Counted from the first letter of the stretch, positions 17,536-27,841 are shown. The stretch is 64,000 bases of DNA from Lachnoanaerobaculum saburreum DSM 3986 (GCF_000185385.1 NZ_GL622296.1:2013202-2077201); one strand, 5' to 3'. Numbers and translations: made by a program. Notes: generated from the sequence alone by a model not told the origin.

Positions 17536-17676
17536 TTAGCCCTTTACTTGCTCTTTCAACAGTTCCATTAAAATATCATTCATATCTGAAATATCACTTT
17601 TTGCAATTATATCTTCCACTGCCGAAATATCCAGTGACGGCTTAAACTTACTTAATTCTTCTTCAAAATCTATCAT
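17536..17676 (-). CDS. Small conserved-looking 46-residue acidic protein
   Basis: An open frame with ATG at 17676 and TAA at 17536-17538, encoding a 46-residue, Asp/Glu-rich, probably helical protein (starts MIDFEEELSKFK, ends LMELLKEQVKG). It overlaps the end of folC by 14 bases and stops two bases before the TPR gene, so it fills the interval exactly in a chain of overlapping genes. That positioning is the main support. No family is recognised. It may be an adaptor for the TPR protein. Confidence 0.55.
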   Translation of the reverse strand: MIDFEEELSKFKPSLDISAVEDIIAKSDISDMNDILMELLKEQVKG

Positions 17677-18889
17677 CTGTTAATATCTCTCCCATCAGGT
17701 ACAATGAGCCTACACAAAACAAAATCTCATCATCCCTTTTCTCAAACTCGGCATCAGACAAAGCTTGTCTTGTATTATTATAACAAGCAATATCCGACAG
17801 TCTTTTATTTTTTTCTAAAAGTATATTTAAGCTATTATAAAGCTTTTTTATATCATTACTTCTATATGAGTGCAATGAGCTTAGATAATACTTTTTTACA
17901 TCTAAACTTGATGTAATTATATCAAGCATCCTCTCCGCTTCCTTATCTTTTACTATCGATATCAAAAGCTTTATCTTCTTGTTTCTTTTTTTTGAAACAG
18001 TAAGGACATTATTTACAAATTCTACTATTGCAGGCTCATTATGAGCACCGTCTATTATAATGTCTTTTTCTATTTCTTCCATTCTGCCATGCCACACTGT
18101 AGACTTTATAATCTCTGTATCTATATCCGGTTTTTTAAGCAGCTCTTTGGCTGCAAGTATTGCAAGTGCAGCCGCTTTTTTCTTGTAGTTTACATATGTA
18201 AAGTCAAAACTTTCATAATCAATACTTGACAGGGCAATTAATTTGGCATTTTCTTTTTTTGCCACCTCATTTATGACCTCATTTGCCTCTTTATCTCCGT
18301 CATCAAAGATTACAGTGGAGTCTTTTTTTATAATGCCTGCCTTCTCAAAAGCAATCTCTTTTACAGTATTTCCAAGATACATCATATGATCCATTCCGAT
18401 ACTTGTAATAATACTTAAAGTTTTATCAAAGACATTTGTAACATCCAGTCTGCCGCCCATGCCTGTCTCCAATATAACAAAATCCATTGGAAGACCGGAA
18501 AAATACACCATTGCTATATAAAACAGATATTCAAAGTATGTAGGAGGAGTCAAAACACCGTTCAATTTTTTTCTCACATACTTTGAAATATTCTCCAATT
18601 CGGCATCAGCTATAGGCAGCATATTAAACAATATTCTCTCATTGATTTCTATCAAATGTGGCGAAATAAAGGTTCCCACATTCTTTTTATCCGCCGTCAA
18701 AATATTGCTTAAATATGCACATACAGAGCCTTTCCCATTGGTTCCCGCTACATGTACAATCTTTGGAAGCTTTATATCAAGAAGTTTTATATTCTTTTTC
18801 ACTTCAAAAAGTGTTGCCTTTTTCTTTGCCCACATGGGTATACTCTCTATATATTCTTTTTCATTCATATCAGTCGGACAGTCTTTCAA
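17663..18889 (-). CDS. folC: Folylpolyglutamate synthase / dihydrofolate synthase
   Basis: Mur-ligase-family enzyme adding glutamate to folates, and in bacteria often also to dihydropteroate. The 408-residue protein shows the P-loop VAGTNGKGSVCAYL, ETGMGGRLDVTN, TSIGMDHMMYLG and DGAHNEPA. Its start overlaps the end of valS by 20 bases, the valS-folC order being common in Firmicutes. It ends inside the 46-residue small gene. Confidence 0.93.
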   Translation of the reverse strand: MKDCPTDMNEKEYIESIPMWAKKKATLFEVKKNIKLLDIKLPKIVHVAGTNGKGSVCAYLSNILTADKKNVGTFISPHLIEINERILFNMLPIADAELENISKYVRKKLNGVLTPPTYFEYLFYIAMVYFSGLPMDFVILETGMGGRLDVTNVFDKTLSIITSIGMDHMMYLGNTVKEIAFEKAGIIKKDSTVIFDDGDKEANEVINEVAKKENAKLIALSSIDYESFDFTYVNYKKKAAALAILAAKELLKKPDIDTEIIKSTVWHGRMEEIEKDIIIDGAHNEPAIVEFVNNVLTVSKKRNKKIKLLISIVKDKEAERMLDIITSSLDVKKYYLSSLHSYRSNDIKKLYNSLNILLEKNKRLSDIACYNNTRQALSDAEFEKRDDEILFCVGSLYLMGEILTDDRF

Positions 18890-21512
18890 GCTGCTCTCTT
18901 ACCTGTGAAAGCATCTGCTCATAGTTCTCAAGCTTTTTCTTTTCTTCATCTATTTTAGACTGTGGAGCCTTGCTTACAAACTTTTCATTTGAAAGCATTC
19001 CGGTTGACCTTGCCACCTCACCGATAAGTTTTTTCTCTTCTTTTTTCAGCCTTTCAACTTCCTTTTTGATATCTACAAGCTCTCTGAGCGGAAGACAAAT
19101 AGAGGCATTTGGAATTGCAACCCTTACAGAGTCCTTTTCTACCGTCGAATCGTCAGAATCGATAATAAGCTTATCAAGTCCTGCAAGCTGTTTAAAGAAA
19201 TCTGTAGCACTCTCAAAGATATCCCTTATCTTTTTATCCTCACTGACTACAATTCCCTTTGCTTTATGTGAAGGAGGTACATTCATAGAAGATCTTACAT
19301 TTCTGACCGCCCTTACAGCTTCCTTTATAAGTTCAGCCTTGTTTTCATCATCCAAAAAATTATATTCAGGGTTTTCTACAGGCCAAGGTTCAATCATTAT
19401 GGTCTTTACATCTTCATTGACAGTGCAATATATTTCCTCTGTTATAAAAGGCATAAACGGATGCAAAAGCTTAAGTATAGTATTCAAAACATAGATAAGT
19501 ACTGCAAGTGCCGTATCTTTGGTATCATCCTCCTTATTCCAAAGCCTTAACTTTACCATCTCTATATACCAGTCACAAAACTCCTCCCATGCAAAGTCAT
19601 AGATTTTTGAAAGTGCAATGCCAAGCTCAAATTTATCAAGGTTTGTGCTTACCTCATTTATAAGCTTGTTTGTCTTTGAAAGAATCCACTTGTCTGAAAG
19701 CATAAGCTTTGAACCATCTATTGCCTCAGGCTTTGACTCACCTATATTCATCATAATAAGTCTGGCAGCATTCCATATCTTATTGGCAAAGTTTCTTGCA
19801 CTTTCCACTTTCTCATAGTAAAATCTCATATCATTTCCCGGGGCATTGCCGGTAATAAGCATCATTCTAAGAGCATCCGCACCGTACTTATCTATTACCT
19901 CAAGCGGATCAATACCGTTTCCAAGTGACTTACTCATCTTTCTGCCTTCAGAGTCCCTTACAAGTCCATGTATAAGCACTGTTTTAAACGGCGACTTGCC
20001 TGTCTGCTCATAGCCTGAGAATACCATTCTGACTACCCAGAAAAATATTATGTCATATCCTGTTACAAGTACATCTGTAGGATAGAAATACTTCATCTCA
20101 GGAGTATCATCAGGCCATCCAAGTGTCGAGAAAGGCCAAAGTGCTGATGAAAACCATGTATCAAGAGTGTCCTCATCCTGTATAAGCTCATGGCATCTGC
20201 ATTTCGGACAGGCATCAGGCTTCTCCTTTGCAACTGTTATCTCTCCACATTCAGTACAGGTATATGCCGGTATTTGATGTCCCCACCAAAGCTGTCTTGA
20301 TATACACCAGTCCTTGATATTTTCAAGCCAATGTAAGTAGGTCTTTGAGTAACTCTCAGGTACAAACTTAAGCTCCCCTGTTTCTATTGCTCTTATAGCA
20401 GGTTTTGCCATCTCACTCATAGATACAAACCACTGTGGCTTTATAAGAGGCTCAACCACAGTCTTACATCTGTCATGTCTGCCTACATTGTGTATATGCG
20501 GCACCACCTTTACCAAAAGCCCTTCATTCTTAAGGTCTTCCACTATAAGCTTTCTTGCTTCATATCTGTCAAGTCCGTCATACTTACTTCCCGCACAGTC
20601 AATAGTCGCATCGTCACGCATTATATTGATTTCAGGCAGATTATGTCTCTTTCCCACCTCAAAGTCATTCGGATCATGTGCAGGTGTTATCTTGACACAT
20701 CCTGTACCGAATTCCTTATCTACATATTCATCCGCTATTACCGGAATTTCTCTGCCTACAAGGGGCAATATAAGCTTCTTGCCTATTATATCCTTATATC
20801 TGTCATCCGAAGGATTTACCGCTACCGCACTGTCACCTAAAAGTGTTTCAGGCCTTGTAGTTGCAATCTCTACATATTTGCCCTCTTCACCTGCTATAGG
20901 ATACCTTATATGCCAGAAATTACCCTCCGTCTCAATATGCTCCACCTCGGCATCTGAAATGGATGTCTTACATACAGGACACCAGTTTATAATTCTATTG
21001 CCCTTGTAGATATATCCCTTTTCATAAAGCTTTACAAAGACTTCCTTTACGGCCCTTTGTCCATGCTCATCCATAGTAAATCTTTCTCTGTCCCAGTCGG
21101 CGGATGAGCCAAGTCTTTGAAGCTGATTAATTATCCTTGTGCCATAGTCATTTTTCCATGCCCATGCCTCTTTTAGGAATTTTTCTCTGCCAAGCTCATG
21201 CTTATTCTTTCCTTCGGCTTTTATCTTCTCAATTACCTTTACCTCTGTAGCTATAGCTGCATGGTCTGTTCCCGGTTGCCAAAGTGCCTCATATCCTGCC
21301 ATTCTTTTATATCTGATAAGTATATCCTGCATAGTATTGTCAAGTGCATGACCCATATGCAGTTGCCCTGTGATATTTGGCGGCGGCATTATGATTGTAA
21401 ACGGCTTTTTATCCTTATTTACCTTTGCATGAAAATACTTCCCCTCCAACCACTTTTTATATATTTTGCCTTCTATTTTTTGCGGACTATATGTCTTTTC
21501 CAAATCCTTCAT
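18870..21512 (-). CDS. valS: Valyl-tRNA synthetase
   Basis: Charges tRNA-Val and edits mischarged threonine. The 880-residue class I enzyme has HMGH (in PNITGQLHMGHALDN), the CP1 editing insertion (ATTRPETLLGDSAV), a zinc-like cysteine group (CTECGE, CPKCRC), KMSKSLGN, and a C-terminal coiled-coil arm (about 815-880). It begins nine bases after the 272-residue TPR gene, with no T-box and no promoter of its own visible, so it appears to be transcribed from the DUF5717 promoter region. Confidence 0.97.
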   Translation of the reverse strand: MKDLEKTYSPQKIEGKIYKKWLEGKYFHAKVNKDKKPFTIIMPPPNITGQLHMGHALDNTMQDILIRYKRMAGYEALWQPGTDHAAIATEVKVIEKIKAEGKNKHELGREKFLKEAWAWKNDYGTRIINQLQRLGSSADWDRERFTMDEHGQRAVKEVFVKLYEKGYIYKGNRIINWCPVCKTSISDAEVEHIETEGNFWHIRYPIAGEEGKYVEIATTRPETLLGDSAVAVNPSDDRYKDIIGKKLILPLVGREIPVIADEYVDKEFGTGCVKITPAHDPNDFEVGKRHNLPEINIMRDDATIDCAGSKYDGLDRYEARKLIVEDLKNEGLLVKVVPHIHNVGRHDRCKTVVEPLIKPQWFVSMSEMAKPAIRAIETGELKFVPESYSKTYLHWLENIKDWCISRQLWWGHQIPAYTCTECGEITVAKEKPDACPKCRCHELIQDEDTLDTWFSSALWPFSTLGWPDDTPEMKYFYPTDVLVTGYDIIFFWVVRMVFSGYEQTGKSPFKTVLIHGLVRDSEGRKMSKSLGNGIDPLEVIDKYGADALRMMLITGNAPGNDMRFYYEKVESARNFANKIWNAARLIMMNIGESKPEAIDGSKLMLSDKWILSKTNKLINEVSTNLDKFELGIALSKIYDFAWEEFCDWYIEMVKLRLWNKEDDTKDTALAVLIYVLNTILKLLHPFMPFITEEIYCTVNEDVKTIMIEPWPVENPEYNFLDDENKAELIKEAVRAVRNVRSSMNVPPSHKAKGIVVSEDKKIRDIFESATDFFKQLAGLDKLIIDSDDSTVEKDSVRVAIPNASICLPLRELVDIKKEVERLKKEEKKLIGEVARSTGMLSNEKFVSKAPQSKIDEEKKKLENYEQMLSQVREQLERLSD

Positions 21513-21521
21513 ACTTTCCTC

Positions 21522-22340
21522 TTATTTCATATTTCTGTAGTCTGATTTCAGCTTTGCAATATATTCATTTATCAGTTTTCTTTTTTCTTCTCTATTTTCT
21601 ATCTGAAAAATATGTTCTATATATTTCAGTCTGTCACTGTCTTTGATACCGCTTAGTGCCATATCAAAAGCTTTCTTGGCCTCTTCCATCAAATCAGCCT
21701 TGCATGAATCGTTTATCTCTCCGGTCTTTTTCTTTTTTCCCTCTGAATCAAATATTCTCTTTAAAAAATACAGTTCCATCAAGGTTACTTCATCATTTGT
21801 CAGCTCATAAGATTTTTTGAAAGCGTCATAAGCTTCTTCATATAGAAAAAGGTTTGCATATGTAACTCCAAGGTTGTGATAAATGCTTCCGACAAAATTA
21901 TTGTCCGACTTTTTATCCATATCAAGTATCTCAAGATAATACCTCTTTGCTGTTCCATATCTTCCTATATAGAACATATAATCGGCTCTTTGTTTGCCCA
22001 CTTCCCATACGCTCATTTTCTTTATCTTTGCAACGGCATTTCTAAACAGAATGGATTCGGCATTATTATATAAATCGCATGAATCAATAATATATACTAA
22101 AATATCGGCATCATCCACTCCGTTTGTTCTCTTCCTTTTGATACTTTCAGCCAAAGTATTTTTATTAAGTTCATTTTCAATAAAGTCTACCATTGCATCA
22201 CTTACTATACCCTCCGTGACCAATATCGGATTTTCATATATTATATAGCAAAGTTCCTCAAAACTGTATATATTCAGTGACAGTACCTCTATATGGAAAG
22301 AATTTTTTGTTCTTAAATTCTCACATAAAATCAATCCCAT
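21522..22340 (-). CDS. TPR-containing protein in the DUF5717-DUF5716 cluster
   Basis: A 272-residue soluble protein. The N-terminal 100 residues are helical and rich in acidic residues; about residues 115-195 hold two or three TPR-like repeats (GTAKRYYLEILDM, then YHNLGVTYANLFLYEEAYDAFKK); the C-terminal 60 residues look like a coiled coil. It overlaps the DUF5716 gene by about 10 bases, so translation is coupled. No enzyme motif is seen. It is probably the third member of a complex with DUF5716 and DUF5717. Confidence 0.7.
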   Translation of the reverse strand: MGLILCENLRTKNSFHIEVLSLNIYSFEELCYIIYENPILVTEGIVSDAMVDFIENELNKNTLAESIKRKRTNGVDDADILVYIIDSCDLYNNAESILFRNAVAKIKKMSVWEVGKQRADYMFYIGRYGTAKRYYLEILDMDKKSDNNFVGSIYHNLGVTYANLFLYEEAYDAFKKSYELTNDEVTLMELYFLKRIFDSEGKKKKTGEINDSCKADLMEEAKKAFDMALSGIKDSDRLKYIEHIFQIENREEKRKLINEYIAKLKSDYRNMK

Positions 22341-23560
22341 ATACTCACCTCTATATTTCTCTTTGCATCGGTTGCAAAATACATATCTCCAAATCCTGCA
22401 TCCGCTATCTCAAGGTTCATTATCTTATTGTTTAAAAAACTTGATTTAAAATATACTCTTCTGGTCTTTATAGGTCTCTTAGGCAAAAAATCAAGCAATA
22501 TAGGAATATTTTTCTTTTCCTTACCGTCCACGCTTACTACATTTATATCAATAATCTCACTGTTGTCAGGTATCAGCAAAAGCTCCGTAGTAGGTTCATT
22601 CCAAAAATCCCCTGCTCTGCCTAAATATATCTTTGCCTGCTTACCGCTGTTGACTACCTCAATATATATATCAGATTTAAGTCTTCCTTCACATGTAGCC
22701 ACTATATTGTAAATGGAATTCTCATTTGCAAGGTCTACACCTTTAAAAGCTGCTCCCTTGGCAAAAATATTTGTATCCAGATACACCCTGCCTCTTGAAC
22801 ACAGAAAGCTTATAAAATTCTCCGCCCAATCATGTTCCGCAAACACCTGACCTGTCAAAAAGATAGCGGAAAACTGCTTTTTATCCATTACTTTTTCTGC
22901 TACGGAGGTCAAAATCTTATCGGCAAGCTTCGCACCTGAAGGATTGCTGAGTATTTGCAGATTGAATGCCTCATCCATATTTTCAGATTCCGCACTTACA
23001 TAGAGCTTTCTTGTATTTCTGTTTGTAAGCATTTCATAGTATGTAAGACTTACATCCGATAAATCAAACATTCCTACCCGATTGCTCCAAATATCTTTTT
23101 TTAATGAAAGTACAAAATAGATAAAACTTTCTTCCTTACTTATAATATGTATATGATTCGGTTGATATCCAAGCCCTACCAAGGCCTCTTTTATATCTCT
23201 CATAATATTTTGGTCTAAGCCTGCTATAGCTATTACAACTTCTTCAGGCTTTTCCTTATACAGCTTTTCCATTCCGACCTGTATTATCTCTTTAAAGAAA
23301 AGCTTCAGTATATCTCTACCCTTATATCTTGTCCCGTCAATGGTTGCAATTCCATTTTTTCTGGTTAATTTTAATAATTTATCAGTTATTATACCTTTTC
23401 CATCCAGTGCCATAGCATAGGCTTCTTCGCCTACAACCCAAGCATCTTCACTCTTTTTCTTACTTATAACAGTAGGAAATGTCAATGCTTCATCATCAGG
23501 ATAAAATATAAGACCGGTACTTATATCCGATAAAGCGATTCCAAGTACCTTTGGATTCAT
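22331..23560 (-). CDS. DUF5716 family protein, actin/Hsp70-like fold
   Basis: A protein of about 409 residues. The N-terminus (MNPKVLGIALSDISTGLI) and mid-section (EEVVIAIAGLDQ, VGMFDLSDVSLTYYEM, FSAIFLTGQVF, RGRVYLDTNIFAKGAAF) follow the order of phosphate and adenosine regions of the Hsp70/actin ATPase fold, but the canonical DxGT and GGxxR signatures are degraded, so ATP hydrolysis is uncertain. The C-terminal 130 residues are beta-rich. I choose ATG 23560 because GGGAG lies five bases upstream; an ATG at 23572 is possible. It lies between DUF5717 and the TPR gene in one operon. Confidence 0.72.
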   Translation of the reverse strand: MNPKVLGIALSDISTGLIFYPDDEALTFPTVISKKKSEDAWVVGEEAYAMALDGKGIITDKLLKLTRKNGIATIDGTRYKGRDILKLFFKEIIQVGMEKLYKEKPEEVVIAIAGLDQNIMRDIKEALVGLGYQPNHIHIISKEESFIYFVLSLKKDIWSNRVGMFDLSDVSLTYYEMLTNRNTRKLYVSAESENMDEAFNLQILSNPSGAKLADKILTSVAEKVMDKKQFSAIFLTGQVFAEHDWAENFISFLCSRGRVYLDTNIFAKGAAFKGVDLANENSIYNIVATCEGRLKSDIYIEVVNSGKQAKIYLGRAGDFWNEPTTELLLIPDNSEIIDINVVSVDGKEKKNIPILLDFLPKRPIKTRRVYFKSSFLNNKIMNLEIADAGFGDMYFATDAKRNIEVSIWD

Positions 23561-23615
23561 TGTTTCTCCCATCCTATATAAATTTTAAATACAAATAATT
23601 GCATTCCTTTCTTTT

Positions 23616-26600
23616 TTATATCAGCACAAATAAGTTATCCACTAACTCATCCTTATATATAAATTCTGTTAACTTCTTCTTCATTTCCTCGTCTTTTCCC
23701 TCAGGCAAATCTTCCATATCATTTATAAGAATAAACCTGCTCTCTCTTGCATCCTCCTCTTTTTCGAACTGAACACAATCATTTGCCAATACCTTAACAT
23801 TACCATCTATATTCTGCACAATCTGATACTCCCAAATTTCATCTGCAAAGATTTTCTTATATTTCACAAAAATATTTTTGTATACATTAGAGAACTCCTC
23901 TTCCTCAAAAATATCACTAAGCGGCAAAATCTTTGAATTAAGTACAATACCCTCTTTTTCTCCCTTATACTCTATAAAAACCGATTCTAAAATATCCCTG
24001 TCAACATAGACAAACTTTGCAAGTGACTTAAAATATGAGAAAATCATATCTTCATCACAAAGATTCTTTACAATCATCTCACAAAGTCTTGTCTGTTTGA
24101 AGTTAAGCTTTTCTTTCCTTGAATAATATTTTGACAGTGCCAGCATATAAATATTGGGGAACTCTTTGATATCGTCCACATCATTAAGTCCGTCCTCAAG
24201 GTACTCAAATACGGCATCGGAAGTCTCTTCATCATTCATAAAGAATGCATCACTCTTTATAGTAAAATATGCTCTGATAATAATATCCGTCACTCTTTTT
24301 CTGTCTGCATATATGCCGAATGCTTCATCAAGGTTTGCTGTCTGATTTGAAAACAACATCTGTATCAAAACTCTTTCTTCAAAGTCATATGTCTCAACAT
24401 TTTGTTCTACGCAAGTCTTTAAACATTCAAACATATCAATTGTTCTGCCATTGTAAGTTCTCGCAATAAATTCAAGAGTCCTGTCACTGAATTCCCCCTC
24501 TTTGTAAAGTGTGAATGCAATGTTTGAGAGTATTTTATTTTGTTCAAAAGTTTCATCTTCTATCGCCTTTGAAACCAAAGTCAACAAATTATCCTTCTTT
24601 ATATGCTCTATACCGAATGACTTTATGATTTCTATAGATTCAAGCTTATTTCCGATATTCATAAGAGTATCGCAATACATGAATATATTGTCCTCATTTA
24701 AACTTTTTACCCCTGTCTTATTTAAAAGTTCAAAGTTTATCTCTTTATCATTCTTAGATGACTCCCAAAAATATTCTATAAGTCTTGACATCAGCTTATT
24801 TCTAAATCTTTGGTCAATATCAATCTCTTCAACGGCATTTTCAATCAGTGAAACATCCTCCACATCTATTCCGACTCCGTCTGCTATCCTGTCAAGCTTT
24901 TCAAGTCTGCGCATATCATGATCTTTGTCTATCTCATATGCTCTGTCCACCAGATTTTGCATATGGAATATTTTGTCCATCACCATATCCTTTGAATAAT
25001 ATCTGTTTCCGACTTCATCTTCAATAAGGATAACGGCATTGTCCGAATACAGTGCTATATATGCTCTCTTGTCCTTCAGTTCATATATCTTCTCGCCGTT
25101 TAACTCAGGATATACTACAATGATGGACTTGGCACCGTCTTCAGGAACATATATATTATATGAATTTATCAAAAACGGAATAATCTTTGCAAGTCTCTCA
25201 TCTATATCATCCTCTTCAAGGATTCCTGAATAAATATTGATTAAATGCTCATCCATCTTTAACTTCATAGCATTGTCAATTGTAAATATCTTTATTCTCT
25301 TTATATATGCCCTGTATATTTCACTATTGTGCTGGTAATATTCTACCACATTTTCAAATATTCTCAGCTTAAACTCCTCAGTCATTGAGTTGATTCGTTC
25401 AAAGTATTTAAGTGCCGACTCGGGCATAGGTACATCATACCTTTCAGGCAGTGAATAGATAAAGTACTCATATATTCTGTCTACTTGCAGTCCTTTTTCA
25501 ATACATCTTTCATACCATTTGTTGACATAGCTCTTTCTCACATTACCGTTTATAAATATCTCACAGATATCTGAAAGCAGTTCATTACTTGGAAGTGCAT
25601 TATATATGGAAAGCAAAATATTTAAAATTGCACCGTTTACCCTCTTTGTTTCTCTGACTACCTCCAAAATTTTTTCCGACAAACTTATAGATATCAAATT
25701 ATTTCTGATACCGAAGCTCAGTGCCAGTACTTCCAAAGTGCCGCAACTGTTTAAAAGATGCGGATTTTTACAAAGTAACCTTGCATACTCCATCATCAAA
25801 ATACTTGACCTGTCACCAAGCTCAAAAGCTCTCTTTAAAAATCTTTGCTTTTCTGCCGGATTGTCAACAAGTGTATTATCCAAGTTCAAAATAAGTACAA
25901 GTTCTATTATAGAGTGGTCTTTTTTATATAAATCCTTTACAAGTTTACAGAGATCTCTGATTTTTTCAGCATCAGGATACATATATGTATCTAAATATTC
26001 CAAAATCAGATATTCATCTCTCAGTTCATGCTTATTTTCTTTTATTTTGTTGTCAATGCTGTTTATAGTGGACTTTGCTCCGGCCTTATCGTTTTGCATC
26101 AGGAATATCTCCGCCTTAAGCAGTTTGACCAAAAGACTCTTATATGTGCTTACAAGCAATCTGTCAAGCACTGCAAGCATCTTGAACAGAATTTCATTTT
26201 TTTGAAGTTTATCATTACTAAGTTCAAATTCTATTCTGAGCTTGAAGTAGTTTATCCACTGTTTTCTTTCAAACAGTCTTGCCTCCCTTTGATACTCCTT
26301 TTCAAGGTTTTTATTTATTACTATCTCTAAATTTTTCTCATTTAAACCGTTTTTGAAATTTATATTTGCAATATTTTTCTTATCATCCAAGAGGTCCGGA
26401 TCAATACTGAATTCAAGTTCATATACATTGTCTGCAAAGTCTTCATTCTTTATCTTATCCTTATTAAGCTTTATATATCCGGCATTTGTAGAAACATCTA
26501 TATCTAAAAGCCCCCAATTTTCCTTGTAGACTTTTATAGAAGCTGTCTTTTCTTCTTCTACACTTGCAAAATCAAGCCGGCTGCTCTCAAGTTGAAAACT

Positions 26601-27173
26601 TACAGCCTCTTTATTACCGGCAGCCTGTAAGAAATTTTCAAGGTTTGATCTGAAATCATTGCCCCTGCTCAAAGTCTCATATAATTTTTGCAGTTTTATA
26701 TCCTTCATAAATCCTGAACTGCAAAAATCTTTATACATAAAAATAGCCAATGCAATACTCATATCTTCTTTTGCAATGACCATGAAATCATCTACAGTCT
26801 TTAATGAATTTAATACCATTACTGTATCTGTATTTTTAATATAGAAAATATAGGGTATCTCTTTCTCACCTGCATTTGTAACCAGTGTAATGCTGCCCTC
26901 TATCTTTTCATTACTGTTCAGATTTCCGGAATTGATTTCAAGTACAAGTATATTCTTTATCCCGCCAAAAGTTGAATCCACCACTCTCACCCTTATATTG
27001 TCAGAGTAGGCAACACCTTTTAAAGGTATCCTATTACCACTTCTTACTTCTATTTCAAAGCGAACTGCTTCATCTACCTTTATAGGCAGGTTTATATTAC
27101 TTGGCTCACAGACCAATATCGGTAATTCTTCTTCTATAATACCCTTTGCCAAACGATTGATTCGCTCTCTCAT
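23616..27173 (-). CDS. DUF5717 family giant repeat protein
   Basis: A 1185-residue soluble protein matching DUF5717. The first 125 residues look like a beta-sandwich (LPILVCEPSNINLPI, then FGGIKNILVLEIN, then IPYIFYIKN); a second beta domain follows at about 190-290 (SRLDFASVEEEKTASIKVY). From 300 to about 1000 it is an array of helices resembling an alpha-solenoid; the last 180 residues mix strands and helices. There is no signal peptide, membrane segment or catalytic motif. Its size and shape suggest a scaffold. It is the first gene of the long operon, divergent from DUF4364. Confidence 0.72.
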   Translation of the reverse strand: MRERINRLAKGIIEEELPILVCEPSNINLPIKVDEAVRFEIEVRSGNRIPLKGVAYSDNIRVRVVDSTFGGIKNILVLEINSGNLNSNEKIEGSITLVTNAGEKEIPYIFYIKNTDTVMVLNSLKTVDDFMVIAKEDMSIALAIFMYKDFCSSGFMKDIKLQKLYETLSRGNDFRSNLENFLQAAGNKEAVSFQLESSRLDFASVEEEKTASIKVYKENWGLLDIDVSTNAGYIKLNKDKIKNEDFADNVYELEFSIDPDLLDDKKNIANINFKNGLNEKNLEIVINKNLEKEYQREARLFERKQWINYFKLRIEFELSNDKLQKNEILFKMLAVLDRLLVSTYKSLLVKLLKAEIFLMQNDKAGAKSTINSIDNKIKENKHELRDEYLILEYLDTYMYPDAEKIRDLCKLVKDLYKKDHSIIELVLILNLDNTLVDNPAEKQRFLKRAFELGDRSSILMMEYARLLCKNPHLLNSCGTLEVLALSFGIRNNLISISLSEKILEVVRETKRVNGAILNILLSIYNALPSNELLSDICEIFINGNVRKSYVNKWYERCIEKGLQVDRIYEYFIYSLPERYDVPMPESALKYFERINSMTEEFKLRIFENVVEYYQHNSEIYRAYIKRIKIFTIDNAMKLKMDEHLINIYSGILEEDDIDERLAKIIPFLINSYNIYVPEDGAKSIIVVYPELNGEKIYELKDKRAYIALYSDNAVILIEDEVGNRYYSKDMVMDKIFHMQNLVDRAYEIDKDHDMRRLEKLDRIADGVGIDVEDVSLIENAVEEIDIDQRFRNKLMSRLIEYFWESSKNDKEINFELLNKTGVKSLNEDNIFMYCDTLMNIGNKLESIEIIKSFGIEHIKKDNLLTLVSKAIEDETFEQNKILSNIAFTLYKEGEFSDRTLEFIARTYNGRTIDMFECLKTCVEQNVETYDFEERVLIQMLFSNQTANLDEAFGIYADRKRVTDIIIRAYFTIKSDAFFMNDEETSDAVFEYLEDGLNDVDDIKEFPNIYMLALSKYYSRKEKLNFKQTRLCEMIVKNLCDEDMIFSYFKSLAKFVYVDRDILESVFIEYKGEKEGIVLNSKILPLSDIFEEEEFSNVYKNIFVKYKKIFADEIWEYQIVQNIDGNVKVLANDCVQFEKEEDARESRFILINDMEDLPEGKDEEMKKKLTEFIYKDELVDNLFVLI

Positions 27174-27261
27174 CTATACACCTCTTCTATAAACCGTGAG
27201 TTACATTTTAACATAAAAATGTATTAATTACTATATCAATTATATAAGTTCAGCGTTATGC

Positions 27262-27290
27262 TTTACAGACCTACGCATTTGTTGTAAAAT
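27262..27290 (+). promoter_or_regulatory. Promoter of the DUF4364 gene
   Basis: TTTACA (27262-27267), 17 bases, TAAAAT (27285-27290), 24 bases before the ATG. A second TATAAT-like box just downstream has no matching -35. Confidence 0.45.
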
Positions 27291-27313
27291 CTTTATAATA
27301 CACAGGAGGTCAC

Positions 27314-27841
27314 ATGATGCTCTCAGAACCTATGACATTATACAAATTAATGATATTATATATGTTAAATCAAGTGAAATTTCCACTTACCAACTCAAAT
27401 ATATCAGATTTTTTTGTCAGTAAAGAATATACCACTTATTTTATAGTTCAACAGGCTCTTACGGAGTTGCTTGAAGCGAACTTGATAAGTATGGAAAATA
27501 TCAATAATACCTCAAGATATGATATGACAAAGGAGGGTGAGGAGGCTCTTTCATTCTTTGAAAAGCAGATTTCACCCGCTATTATCACTGATATAAATGA
27601 ATTCATACAGACCAACAAGTTTCGTATGCGAAACGAAGTCTCCACTACAGCAGAATATTATAAACTCCCCGGCAATGAATTAATTGTACACTGTGAAGTA
27701 CTTGAGGGCAAAACTCCTCTTATCAATATAGAGATCAACTCACCTGATGAAGAACAGGCCACTGTTATGACCAACAACTGGCGTTCATGCAGTCAGGACA
27801 TCTATCAATATATTATGAAAAAACTTTTGGGAGATATGTAA
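27314..27841 (+). CDS. DUF4364 family protein (winged-helix regulator-like)
   Basis: A 175-residue protein. The first 80 residues resemble a winged helix (LTNSNISDFFVSKEYTTYFIVQQALTELLEANLIS, then YDMTKEGEEAL), followed by a beta-rich C-terminal domain (GNELIVHCEVLEGKTPLINIEI). DUF4364 proteins are common in Clostridia and presumed to be regulators, without assigned targets. The start has AGGAGGTC immediately upstream (a second ATG follows directly). It is divergent from the DUF5717 operon and convergent with livF, so either could be its target. Confidence 0.85.
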   Translation: MMLSEPMTLYKLMILYMLNQVKFPLTNSNISDFFVSKEYTTYFIVQQALTELLEANLISMENINNTSRYDMTKEGEEALSFFEKQISPAIITDINEFIQTNKFRMRNEVSTTAEYYKLPGNELIVHCEVLEGKTPLINIEINSPDEEQATVMTNNWRSCSQDIYQYIMKKLLGDM

